Below are positions 55,742 to 64,000 of a DNA stretch of 64,000 nt, one piece after another; within the stretch, counting starts at the first letter, position 1, and every line of letters begins with the position of its first letter. This DNA is from Moraxellaceae bacterium (GTDB lineage Bacteria > Pseudomonadota > Gammaproteobacteria > Pseudomonadales > Moraxellaceae). The notes under the pieces were generated by a model. It saw only the letters and a list, made by a program, of their open reading frames with translations, had not been told where the DNA came from and ran no database searches. Position numbers and translations under genes: made by a program. Location of the stretch: positions 16,887 to 80,886 of the forward strand of contig JAJUIK010000010.1 of assembly GCA_029267635.1 (NCBI GenBank), written 5' to 3'.

Positions 55742-58144
55742 TTAGGCCCGTGATTTGGGCTTGGCCTTGCCTTTTGGCTTGCCTTGACCGAACGGACGTT
55801 TACCCTCACCAGTTTCACGTGGTGGCAGGCCGGTATGCTGAGTCAGAATCTGTCCCTTTTGTGGACGATTCGGCTGTCCCTGACGGGTCTGGACACGTGC
55901 AGCATTTGGATTGGTCCGTTTGGCCGAATCACCCGACAACGTCGAATTTTTCTTACGTGCAGATTTGTATTCGCCTTCACTACCTTTCGGCTGATAGGTC
56001 GGGATCAGATGCTGTTTCGAGTTACCAATCAGATCTTCACGGCCCATTTCTTTTAAGGCTTCGCGTAATAATGGCCAGTTGTTTGGATCATGATAACGCA
56101 AGAAGGCTTTATGCAGACGACGACGTTTTTCACCCTTCACAATATCGACATCTTCAGTGGTACGCCCCACTTTGGCCAGCGGGTTTTTGCCGGTGTAATA
56201 CATGGTGGATGCCGTCGCCATCGGAGATGGATAGAAGGTCTGCACCTGATCGGCACGGAAACCATTCTTTTTCAACCAGACAGCCAGATTCATCATGTCA
56301 TAATCTGTAGTACCCGGGTGTGCCGCAATAAAGTAAGGAATCAGATATTGTTCTTTGCCCACCTCTTTACTGAAACGATCAAACATTTGCTTGAAGCGGT
56401 CATAGGTCCCGATCCCAGGCTTCATCATTTTCGATAATGGGCCTTTTTCGGTATGTTCTGGTGCAATTTTCAGATAACCGCCAACATGGTGCTGGACCAG
56501 TTCTTTGACGTATTCAGGATTCAGCACGGCCAAGTCATAACGTAGACCGGAACCGATCAGGATCTTCTTGATTCCCTTAATGGCACGTGCCTTACGGTAC
56601 AACTGGGTCAACGGAGCATGATCGGTGTGCAGGTTCTGACACACCCCCGGATAAACGCAGGATGGCTTACGACAGTTCTTTTCAATTTCTGGATCTTTAC
56701 AATGCAAGCGGTACATGTTGGCCGTCGGTCCGCCAAGATCGGAAATAATACCGGTAAAGCCCGGTGCCGTATCCCGGATCTTTTCCACTTCGCGCAGAAT
56801 CGATTCTTCTGAACGGTTCTGGATGATACGGCCTTCATGTTCGGTAATCGAACAGAAGGTACAGCCGCCAAAACAGCCACGCATGATGTTGACCGAGAAC
56901 TTGATCATGTCAAAAGCCGGGAAACGCGCATTGCCATAAGCAGGATGTGGCAGACGTGCATACGGCAGATCAAACACATAATCCATTTCTTCGGTGGTCA
57001 ATGGAATCGGCGGTGGATTAATCCAGACATCACGTTCACCATGACGCTGAACCAGCGCACGTGCATTCCCTGGATTGGTTTCTAAATGTAGAATCCGGTT
57101 GGCATGGGCATACAACACCCGATCATTCGCCACTTCTTCAAACGAAGGCAGACGAATCACCGCCAGTTCACGTGGTGGCAGTTTATGTTTGATGGCGCGA
57201 CTTGCCGCAGGTTGTAACTGCACGATTTGGGTATCGGCATCCAGCTGATCACCTTCCCGTACAATCGGATTCGCCACAATTTCTTTCTGGAAATTCTGAT
57301 ACTGCGTCAGGCTGTTGCCTTTGTCTTTTTCGATTTCACAGCCATCGATGTCTTCGGTCATGACATAAGGATTGATGATTGGATCAACCCGGCCAATGGT
57401 ATCGACATCATTGGAGGCGATTTCCACAAACTGCGCTTTGGTCGCACGGTTATGTTTATTGACGATAAAAGCTGTACCGCGCACGTCGGTAATCTGCTGG
57501 ATCGGCTCACCCTTAGCCAGACGATGCATCACTTCAACAATCGAACGTTCGCCGTTGCCATACATCAGCAAATCCGCTTTAGAATCCATCAAGATGGAAC
57601 GACGGACTTTATCTGACCAATAATCATAATGGGCGATACGACGCAATGAACCTTCAATCCCCCCGAGTAACACGGGCACATCGGGATAGGCCTCACGACA
57701 GCGCTGGCAATACACCGTTGCTGCACGATCTGGACGTTTATTCGGGACATTATCAGGAGAATAGGCATCATCGGAACGGATTTTACGATCTGCCGTATAG
57801 CGGTTGATCATGGAATCCATATTACCGGCGGTCACACCCCAGGCAATTTTAGGTTTACCCAAAACACGAAAACTGTCCACATTGGTCCAGTCCGGTTGCG
57901 CAATAATCCCCACACGAAAGCCTTGGGCTTCCAGCACGCGGCCGATAATCCCGGAACAAAACGATGGGTGATCGATGTAAGCATCACCACAGACCAGAAT
58001 AAAATCGCACTCATCCCAGCCGAGCTGGTCCATTTCTGCGCGTGACATCGGCAAAAATGGCGCAGGATCAAAGCATGACGCCCAATATTTGTCGTAATCA
58101 AACAACGCCTTAGGCGCGGTCTGAGGTTTATATGCAGTAGACAT
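55742..58144 (-). CDS. ygiQ: YgiQ family radical SAM protein
   Basis: A large (800 aa) radical SAM protein of unknown reaction. The [4Fe-4S] motif is CX3CX2C in '[18 protein letters not shown]' (near residue 410). An N-terminal UPF0313 region ('[20 protein letters not shown]') precedes it, and the C-terminal tail of about 80 residues is basic and low in complexity ('[20 protein letters not shown]'). A further Cys group '[19 protein letters not shown]' may bind a second cluster. The ORF is open to 58189; the ATG at 58144 is preferred. It appears monocistronic. Confidence 0.92.
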   Translation of the reverse strand: MSTAYKPQTAPKALFDYDKYWASCFDPAPFLPMSRAEMDQLGWDECDFILVCGDAYIDHPSFCSGIIGRVLEAQGFRVGIIAQPDWTNVDSFRVLGKPKIAWGVTAGNMDSMINRYTADRKIRSDDAYSPDNVPNKRPDRAATVYCQRCREAYPDVPVLLGGIEGSLRRIAHYDYWSDKVRRSILMDSKADLLMYGNGERSIVEVMHRLAKGEPIQQITDVRGTAFIVNKHNRATKAQFVEIASNDVDTIGRVDPIINPYVMTEDIDGCEIEKDKGNSLTQYQNFQKEIVANPIVREGDQLDADTQIVQLQPAASRAIKHKLPPRELAVIRLPSFEEVANDRVLYAHANRILHLETNPGNARALVQRHGERDVWINPPPIPLTTEEMDYVFDLPYARLPHPAYGNARFPAFDMIKFSVNIMRGCFGGCTFCSITEHEGRIIQNRSEESILREVEKIRDTAPGFTGIISDLGGPTANMYRLHCKDPEIEKNCRKPSCVYPGVCQNLHTDHAPLTQLYRKARAIKGIKKILIGSGLRYDLAVLNPEYVKELVQHHVGGYLKIAPEHTEKGPLSKMMKPGIGTYDRFKQMFDRFSKEVGKEQYLIPYFIAAHPGTTDYDMMNLAVWLKKNGFRADQVQTFYPSPMATASTMYYTGKNPLAKVGRTTEDVDIVKGEKRRRLHKAFLRYHDPNNWPLLREALKEMGREDLIGNSKQHLIPTYQPKGSEGEYKSARKKNSTLSGDSAKRTNPNAARVQTRQGQPNRPQKGQILTQHTGLPPRETGEGKRPFGQGKPKGKAKPKSRA

Positions 58145-58335
58145 GGCTAGCGATTCTCGGCTGGCAGGTGGAAGATCAGAAACGATCAAAATGAAAGTCG
58201 ATCATTTTACCATGAATTTCACTCAACTGCCCCGATAATAAATCCTGCAAAAATAAGTGCATAACAATTTTATTGTTTATTTTTTCATCTATTTTTAGGC
58301 TCAAGAAGCGGATTTTAAGGGTCTCAGCGGGGAAA

Positions 58336-59531
58336 TCATGTGCGTGAACCATGTGCCAAATAGACAGCTAAAAGCAGTCCAAATACCAGAATCAGACTGA
58401 TTTTCAGCCCCGATTCCGTGCCAACCAAAGTTTTCCTAAACCACACCGCTTGAACTATCCAAGACACTTGAACCCAGGTAATAGCAGAATAAATACAACG
58501 ATGAAGCCACCGCACGATACTGTATGGCCTGTACCGATACCCAGGCGCTTGCAGTCGAATGTGCCGCGAAAAAAGAAAAAGTAAAAATTAGTAAGCCAAT
58601 AAAAATCAGCCAGATCTGGTTCAGCATCATGATTCCTAGCCCAGCAATCATGCTACATAACATCACTGGCAAGACTTTTTCCCGGCCAAAACGACGCGAC
58701 CAGGCTGCGGCACGCGGCGAACTATAAATCCCGGCCAGATAAACAATTGAAATCAGCCCAATCCAGGTTTGGCTCAACTGAAAAGGTGCTTCGAGCACAT
58801 GGTAACTCATATAATTAAAAATCGTGACGAAGCAGCCCATTAAAATAAAAGCCTGAACAAACAGAATCCGTAATTTCCTATCTGCCAGATTATGGGCAAA
58901 GGACTGAATAAAGCGTGAAAAATGCATCGGATAGGCGGAAAAGTGACGCGAATTGGGGAGCAATTTCCAAAAGCAATTGCTAAGCAGAAATTCAGCAGGC
59001 CAATGATCAGGGTAGCTTGTTGCCAACTAAGAAAATCAATCATCACTCCAGCCAACAAACGTCCACTCATGCCCCCTACAGCCGTCCCCGAAATATACAG
59101 CCCCATGGCAAATACCGAATCTGCAGGAGCAATTTCTTCCCCAATATAGGTCATGGCGACAGCTGCCACACCACTGACACACAACCCAACCAACACCCTA
59201 CTCAGCAGATAAACCAACCAAGTATCGAGAAAAGCGCACAAAATAGTCAGGCCAGAACATAAAAATAATGCTCAGATCATAATCGGATTGCGACCGAAGC
59301 GGTCAGAAATCATGCCCGTGAATAATAACCCGACAGCCAAAGTGACCGTAGAAAAAGATAAGAGAAAGCTGCTTTGCATTAGGCTCGCATGAAAAAATCA
59401 GCAAAAATCGGCATCATCGACTGCACACAATACAACACCGAAAACGAAGTAAATCCTGCAAAGAACAGTGCTATCAGAATGGCAGAAAATGCTTTAGAAC
59501 CACGTGCGATATAGGGAATGGGATCGGACAC
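58336..59531 (-). pseudogene. Decayed MFS transporter (YnfM-like) pseudogene
   Basis: The minus strand encodes pieces of one 12-helix major facilitator protein in several frames. The pieces in order are: 'ALFFAGFTSFSVLYCVQSMM'; 'AVGLLFTGMISDRFGRNPIM' with an in-frame TGA right after; 'LLSRVLVGLCVSGVAAVAMT' (track ORF 58840-59241); a frame change near 58960 into 'LFVQAFILMGCFVTIFNYMS' (track ORF 58436-59026); and a TAG after 'LDSSSGVV' with a later shift into 'ISLILVFGLLLAVYLAHGSR'. At least two stops and three frameshifts are visible, so the gene is dead. The sequence resembles the YnfM/sugar-efflux-type MFS family. Confidence 0.85.
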
Positions 59532-59593
59532 ACAACACTACCTGATAGTCGATGCCGGGTAGTATACGCCCGAAATATACCTTGCGTAAAAAA

Positions 59594-59621
59594 ACAAAAA
59601 AGAGCCCGAAGGCTCTTTTTT
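59594..59621. terminator. Bidirectional terminator after the aromatic-acid transporter
   Basis: AAAAAGAGCC - CGAA - GGCTCTTTTT is a perfect stem, 20 nt past the stop of the minus-strand MFS gene. Confidence 0.9.
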
Positions 59622-59640
59622 AAAGTTGGTAACACATACT

Positions 59641-61026
59641 TTAGCTTGCTAAAGAACGTTTTACTGCTGTTTTATTTTCAGCTTGTTCCAGTTGCTTGTT
59701 ATTTTGCGTGCTACCTTCAACAGAAGCCTTCAAGTTCACCATGAAGATCGCCAAGGCTGCAATCACACCAGGAATCGCAATCACCAAGAAGTTCATTTGG
59801 TGTGGCAATTCATAAGTTAATAGCGCACCTGTTAACACTGGACCCACAATCGCCCCGATACGACCGATACCTGATGCCCAACCCATACCGGTTGAACGTA
59901 CTGAGGTTGGGTAATATTGCGCTACGAAGGTGTAGAGCAAGATTTGTGAACCAATCGTTGCTGCACCGGCAATCGCAATCAAGGTATAAAGAACAGGTTG
60001 TGGGCTCTTGAATCCAAGTAGAATCAACGCCGCTGCACCCACCACAAACATCGTGGTCAATACCGGTTTCAAGTGGAATTTATCTGCCAACGCACCACCA
60101 CCAATCGCACCGACCATACCACCGATGTTCAAGGCGAAGAGGAATAATAAGCTCGCACCAAGTGAATAACCTGCAGACAACATTAGTTTTGGTAACCAGC
60201 TGCCTAATGCATATACCATCAACAGGCACATGAAGAAAGCGATCCAGAACATAAAGGTACTGAATGAACGGCCTTGTTGGAACAGTGCACGTACTGGTGC
60301 TTCGTCACCAGCAACTACTTCATTCAATACAAGTTGAGTTTGTGCAGTTACGGTTTGTTCAGGTGCAACTTTGCGAATGATGGCTTTTGCTTCATCATGA
60401 CGACCTGATTTTGCAAGGAACATTAATGATTCAGGCAAGAACTTCCAGATCAGCGGTAGAATCAATAAAGGAATACCTGCCAATAGGAACATGATCGTCC
60501 AGCCGTGATCGACCACCAACCATTTACCCAGCAATGCAGATGACATACCACCAATCGCATAGCCACTGAACATCAGTGCGACGAGTGTGCTACGAATACG
60601 TTTTGGTGCGTATTCAGTCATAAGTGCCACTACGTTTGGCATTACACCGCCGATACCTAGACCTGCGAGGAAACGTAAAATACCAAACTCAACCGGGCTA
60701 GAAGCGTAAGCACCTAAGAATGTGAAACCACTGAAAATGGCCACACAGATCATAATGGTTTTTTTACGACCCAGTTTATCGGATAAGGTACCAAATCCCA
60801 TGGCACCAAACATCATCCCGAACAGAGCACAACTTGCGAGTAAACCCGCTTGTACAGTGCTTAAGCCCCATTCTTGCATCAGCAATGGCAAGGCAACGCC
60901 ATAGATAACCAAATCATAACCATCAAAGATGATGATCAATAAACACCAGATCAATACACCCCAGTGAAATGGTGTAAATTTTGCCTGATCAACGACCTCG
61001 TTGATATTCAGTTTCTCTTGAGTCAT
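59641..61026 (-). CDS. MFS aromatic acid:H+ symporter (AAHS family, BenK/PcaK-like)
   Basis: A 461-aa 12-helix importer. The AAHS signature 'DGYDLVIYGVALPLLMQEWG' is in helix 1 and motif A 'GFGTLSDKLGRKKTIMI' follows. Other blocks are 'RFLAGLGIGGVMPNVVALMT' and 'YYPTSVRSTGMGWASGIGRI'. Relatives take up benzoate, 4-hydroxybenzoate, muconate or vanillate; the exact substrate cannot be told. No catabolic genes are adjacent, so it is an orphan transporter. Upstream lies an AT-rich region with a GCATA-N4-TATGC palindrome that may be an operator. A GGAGGTGAAGC-like ribosome-binding site precedes the ATG. Confidence 0.88.
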   Translation of the reverse strand: MTQEKLNINEVVDQAKFTPFHWGVLIWCLLIIIFDGYDLVIYGVALPLLMQEWGLSTVQAGLLASCALFGMMFGAMGFGTLSDKLGRKKTIMICVAIFSGFTFLGAYASSPVEFGILRFLAGLGIGGVMPNVVALMTEYAPKRIRSTLVALMFSGYAIGGMSSALLGKWLVVDHGWTIMFLLAGIPLLILPLIWKFLPESLMFLAKSGRHDEAKAIIRKVAPEQTVTAQTQLVLNEVVAGDEAPVRALFQQGRSFSTFMFWIAFFMCLLMVYALGSWLPKLMLSAGYSLGASLLFLFALNIGGMVGAIGGGALADKFHLKPVLTTMFVVGAAALILLGFKSPQPVLYTLIAIAGAATIGSQILLYTFVAQYYPTSVRSTGMGWASGIGRIGAIVGPVLTGALLTYELPHQMNFLVIAIPGVIAALAIFMVNLKASVEGSTQNNKQLEQAENKTAVKRSLAS

Positions 61027-61110
61027 GCTTCACCTCCATCTTGTGAAGACCCATACTTTCTTAGCTATACACAATACGGAGTTGATCAAATAAAGTCCAA
61101 AACTGATTTC

Positions 61111-61124
61111 GCATATATCTATGC
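61111..61124. promoter_or_regulatory. Palindrome upstream of the aromatic-acid transporter
   Basis: GCATA - TATC - TATGC, 85-98 nt before the transporter start, in an AT-rich spacer. It has the size of a regulator half-site pair, but no regulator gene is nearby and no known consensus was matched. Confidence 0.3.
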
Positions 61125-61299
61125 TTTAAAAGTATGAAAAACCCCTGCTTTTGCGATTTTCAATATCAAAATGAAATAATAGAAAAATATAGTCTAGTAG
61201 GATAATTTCATCAGCAGATAAAATTATAACTTACTGAATTATAATTAATTTTAAAATAAAACTTGATAAAAACACTCAGATTTCGATCACATTAAAGCA

Positions 61300-61767
61300 T
61301 TATATGTCTAGTAAATCAGCAAAATTTGCCCGACTGAGCATGGCCAAATCCTGCGGTTTCAAACCGATATCTAGCCCTCGCTTACCACCACTGACATAAA
61401 TTTTGCTAAAGTCTAAAGCACTTTGGTCAATCACCATTTGCAAACATTTTTTCTGACCCAAGGGGCTAATCCCACCCACCAGATACCCGGTCAAACGCTC
61501 GGCATCTTTCACTTCTGCCATATGTAACTTTTTACACCCTAATGCACTCGCCGCCTTTTTAAGATTCAGTTGATGCTTCACTGGCAGTACCGTGACAAAA
61601 TAATTCTTATCATCAGTTACCAATAAGGTTTTAAACACCTCGGCGACATTCAACCCCAGTTTTTCTGCGGCTTCTAGACCAAAACTTTTGGCATTCACAT
61701 CATGCTCATATTCATGCATGGAAAATTCAATTTTTTGGCTTTTAAGCAATTTTGTTGCAGGGGTCAT
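61300..61767 (-). CDS. ybaK: Cys-tRNA(Pro)/Cys-tRNA(Cys) deacylase YbaK
   Basis: A trans-editing enzyme of 155 aa that clears tRNA(Pro) mischarged with cysteine, working with ProRS. The YbaK/EbsC core is seen in 'AAEKLGLNVAEVFKTLLVTD' (catalytic Lys near residue 46) and 'LTGYLVGGISPLGQKKCLQM' followed by 'DIGLKPQDL'. The length is standard. It is flanked by AT-rich spacers and appears to stand alone. Confidence 0.93.
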   Translation of the reverse strand: MTPATKLLKSQKIEFSMHEYEHDVNAKSFGLEAAEKLGLNVAEVFKTLLVTDDKNYFVTVLPVKHQLNLKKAASALGCKKLHMAEVKDAERLTGYLVGGISPLGQKKCLQMVIDQSALDFSKIYVSGGKRGLDIGLKPQDLAMLSRANFADLLDI

Positions 61768-62080
61768 AACATCACATCATCTAGCTGTAATATATCAATA
61801 ACATTAGCCTCACATACTTGTAAAGTATCTAATGGTTTTCAGCTTTCGATTGAACTATAAAAGTAAATCCTCTCTTCCTTTGTTTGCCGAACCGCACAAA
61901 AAATCCATTTTTCTATGTGATCTAACTCAAATCTCTTATCTTTAACTTATCAGGAAACAGGATGTTTCCCAAACAGCAACCAAAAACTATAAGTTAAATG
62001 TCAGGGGTTCTACCTAAGCAATCAATACAGAGAAACCTCGTCAGAGTAATAGAGCCTTCTTTTTATCTTTGACTTTTACT
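61768..62080. other. AT-rich spacer between ybaK and the ankyrin gene
   Basis: This 313-base stretch has no ORF of note. It contains a GGAAACA-GGA-TGTTTCC hairpin at 61953-61969 without a U-run, and T-rich tracts. I see nothing else in it. Confidence 0.4.
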
Positions 62081-62398
62081 TCAAACAGATAAACTTTTGA
62101 GATAAGCCATTATTTGCGTATTTCCAGCCATTTCTGCCAGATCGAGTGCAGTATATTTACCTTTATAATGAACATCTGCACCATGCTTAACCAGCAATTC
62201 TACCACTGCTAAACAATCATTCTCAGCAGCGGCTTGTAATGCGCTATAGCCTTCATCATCCGTCTGATTTGGATTCACTCCCTGGGATAATAGCTGCTCG
62301 ACTTGTTCAACATCACCTAAAGAAGCCCAGTACACCAGTTCTGGTAAATGCAGTTCTTCATCGTCTTCAGAGAGTGGGGAGAAAGAGTTGAGTTTCAT
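62081..62398 (-). CDS. Small ankyrin-repeat protein
   Basis: A 105-aa protein made of about two and a half ankyrin repeats: 'ELVYWASLGDVEQVEQLLSQ', 'DDEGYSALQAAAENDCLAVV' and 'KYTALDLAEMAGNTQIMAYL'. No signal peptide is visible, so it is probably a cytoplasmic protein-binding module. Partner unknown. The ATG at 62398 is the only sensible start. It is a monocistronic gene within AT-rich DNA. Confidence 0.82.
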   Translation of the reverse strand: MKLNSFSPLSEDDEELHLPELVYWASLGDVEQVEQLLSQGVNPNQTDDEGYSALQAAAENDCLAVVELLVKHGADVHYKGKYTALDLAEMAGNTQIMAYLKSLSV

Positions 62399-62909
62399 AT
62401 TTCTAACACCTACCTTTTTTCAATCTATCTAACTTTACACAATAATCATTACTAATATTCAAAGTGGGTAGTTAAAACCATCACAAAAACCGGTCATAAG
62501 CATTGAAAGTTATGCTTTAGAAACTTCCAATAAATTTCCTAAAATCTTAGAAAGAAATCATCAATTCCATAGAATAATTGGATACTATCAAACATTAGGA
62601 CTAGAACTAAATGTTTTGTGTGGTAACTCAACTTATGGTTCTAGTCCTAGTCTTTTTCTAGTTAATTCTTATCCGTAATTTTGGTTATTATTAATATGTC
62701 CATACCATCATATTTGAAACTTTATTTATAAACAGCAGTATTATTCATATCATAATTATAACAAAGAGCGATAATCGGTTTACCTTAAAATAGATATAAT
62801 TTAGCTTCCAGTAAATTTAAATATTTTCTGTGGGATCGCGTACCTATATTTTAAGAGAAAACTCTACTTTTAGATCCTATTATTTTAGAAGGGTTTCCTC
62901 TCTATAATA
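62399..62909. other. AT-rich spacer with a 12-bp inverted repeat
   Basis: This 511-base non-coding stretch is strongly AT-rich and carries one marked structure, a perfect 12-bp inverted repeat ending in a T-run (listed separately). I found no ORF with a ribosome-binding site on either strand. Confidence 0.4.
62596..62656 (+). terminator. Long-loop inverted repeat with T-run, possible sRNA terminator
   Basis: TAGGACTAGAAC and GTTCTAGTCCTA are perfect complements separated by 30 nt, followed by GTCTTTTT. It has the form of a terminator with a large loop, but no plus-strand gene precedes it. Confidence 0.4.
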
Positions 62910-63617
62910 TTAAGAAAATACGATAGAAATGACTTTTAACAAACCTGAAGCTAACTGCCTACTTGCATCAAACATAGTAGCGATCTGATAAGTTATGAGA
63001 AAAAATATAGGGTAAAAATAACCAGGCATTGAATAGGACCAATCCTTGATTAATTCTATTTTTTTATTATTAACAAAAAATTTATTTCCAACCAACACCG
63101 TTATTATTCCAATAACTGCTCCTCCAATAATATCTGTTGGGTAATGTAAGCCCAAATATATGCGTGGAAAAGCAATAAATAATGTAGTATAAAAAATTGC
63201 AAATACACCAATCTGTCTCGATATAAATAGTAAACCAGTTGATAAGGAAAAAAATAGTGCAGCATGGTCACTCGGAAATGAACTCCATCCTTCTAAAGTT
63301 GTCGAGGCCATTCCATAGGGTACTAAAAAATCTAAGCTTTCGGTGTGTATTGGTCTAAATCGGAATGGTGTAAGCAATGCCAAAGATCTTGCCAATAGAA
63401 TTGACAGCCCACAACCAAATAGAGTTAATAATATATACTCACGATTATGTTGACGAGAATCCTCATTTTTAAACCATGCCCACCAAATAAGCATTACTAA
63501 TATACCACCTTTAAGTAAACTATTAGAGGCTAATAAATAAATAAATTTATCAAATATCCATGACTGTTGAGAAAATTGGTTAATATAAGTTATTATTTTT
63601 AAATCAAAAAAAATCAT
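62910..63617 (-). CDS. PAP2-family phosphatase, BcrC-like undecaprenyl-diphosphatase
   Basis: A 235-aa membrane phosphatase of the PAP2 superfamily with five to six hydrophobic helices. The three catalytic blocks are visible: motif 1 'LLTPFRFRPIHTE', motif 2 'SSFPSDHAALF' and motif 3 'FPRIYLGLHYPTDIIGG'; the His residues of motifs 2 and 3 are intact. BcrC-type members recycle undecaprenyl diphosphate, but lipid A phosphatases share the fold. Base composition is much more AT-rich than the neighbouring core genes, with many AAA, ATT and TTA codons, which suggests a foreign origin. The next gene is an rrn operon. Confidence 0.82.
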   Translation of the reverse strand: MIFFDLKIITYINQFSQQSWIFDKFIYLLASNSLLKGGILVMLIWWAWFKNEDSRQHNREYILLTLFGCGLSILLARSLALLTPFRFRPIHTESLDFLVPYGMASTTLEGWSSFPSDHAALFFSLSTGLLFISRQIGVFAIFYTTLFIAFPRIYLGLHYPTDIIGGAVIGIITVLVGNKFFVNNKKIELIKDWSYSMPGYFYPIFFLITYQIATMFDASRQLASGLLKVISIVFS

Positions 63618-63881
63618 ATCATACTACCTTCTACCTTTTAGTTATACAGCATGTGTGTCATACAGCCATTCAATAAATGAAGCATGAGTATTTTTACTCT
63701 ATATTTATATTTTTGTTTTAATCACAATATTTATCTATTATGTAGTGCTCTATAAAATTGCTCACATTATGTGAATGCTAATCATTATGATTAACCCTTG
63801 AGATGCAATCTAGATACTACTTTTATTTAAATTAGATTACATTTTAGCAAAACACAATCATATTTTTTCTCCCGCAAAGTA
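63618..63881. other. AT-rich spacer between the PAP2 gene and the rrn operon
   Basis: A stretch of about 265 bases without a convincing gene. It would hold the PAP2 promoter. No clear repeat or attachment site was seen. Confidence 0.35.
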
Positions 63882-63913
63882 AAACCCCCCTCAGGTTTTT
63901 CTGAGGGGGGTTT
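63882..63913 (-). terminator. rRNA operon terminator
   Basis: AAACCCCCCTCAG - 6-nt loop - CTGAGGGGGGTTT is a perfect 13-bp stem. It lies about 10 nt after the 5S 3' end, with a short T-run on the minus strand. Confidence 0.9.
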
Positions 63914-63922
63914 AGAATAATG

Positions 63923-64000
63923 AGCTGGCGATGACTTACTCTCACATGGGCAACCCCACACTACCATCAGCGCGAAGAGGTTTCACTTCTGAGTTCGGGA
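63923..64000 (-). rRNA. rrf: 5S ribosomal RNA, 3' part (cut by window edge)
   Basis: On the minus strand the sequence reads TCCCGAACTCAGAAGTGAAA at the edge, then GGTAGTGTGGGGTTGCCCAT and GTGAGAGTAAGTCATCGCCAG, the conserved second half of bacterial 5S rRNA. About 78 nt are present; the 5' part, and presumably 23S and 16S, lie beyond the right edge. The exact 3' end is estimated. Confidence 0.95.

Overview
The window is a chromosomal segment of a gammaproteobacterium that looks like an Acinetobacter. The evidence is the compact FeoB and the XerD-DsbC lipoprotein-Hom-ThrC order, a GacA-type regulator beside PilS/PilR, and a DNA adenine methyltransferase inside a ribD/ribE cluster. The species cannot be fixed from this sequence. 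Almost everything is core metabolism and housekeeping. I see no prophage, insertion sequence, CRISPR array or tRNA gene. The only rRNA is the 3' part of a 5S gene at the right edge, on the minus strand.

Layout, left to right. 0-6.4 kb: phoU (minus, with a Pho-box-like site), then a TPP riboswitch and thiC, nudF, cpdA, dksA and gluQ on the plus strand. 6.4-11.7 kb (minus): ftsW-murD and a feoA-feoB-small Cys-rich protein iron operon behind a Fur box. 11.8-16.3 kb (plus): xerD, a lipoprotein DsbC, hom, thrC. 16.3-29.4 kb: pbpG (minus); gacA-like, pilS, pilR (plus); ctpA, gpmI, lptG, lptF (minus); pepA, holC and two unknown genes (plus). 29.4-33 kb (minus): nrdR-ribD-adenine methyltransferase-ribE. 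33-38.9 kb: glnK-amtB (minus), ubiK-comM (plus) and two TorF-type porins (minus). One porin and glnK have sigma-54-like promoters, which suggests a nitrogen-control link. 39-50 kb: ppa, a MAPEG protein, fadD, parC, an unknown 581-aa protein, a TRIC-type channel, ychJ and a TerC/CBS protein. 50-58 kb: a LOG-like protein, an MdtD-like exporter, a GH25 muramidase, dinB, a possible small RNA, a Rid protein, a DUF2726 protein and YgiQ. 58.3-64 kb is the least conserved part: a decayed MFS pseudogene, an aromatic-acid transporter without catabolic genes, ybaK, an ankyrin protein, AT-rich spacers, a BcrC-like PAP2 phosphatase and the end of an rrn operon.

No large undescribed defence or mobile system is visible. 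The observations most worth checking are: a repeated GCTTGA/TCAAG element that may explain how the thiC riboswitch works; three consecutive stem-loops ending in a U-run between dinB and the Rid gene; the sigma-54 promoter on a TorF porin near glnK-amtB; the orphan methyltransferase in the riboflavin operon; two uncharacterised proteins (581 aa and 73 aa); and the decayed or AT-rich genes beside the rrn operon. All protein functions are assigned by eye from motifs; no database search was run.
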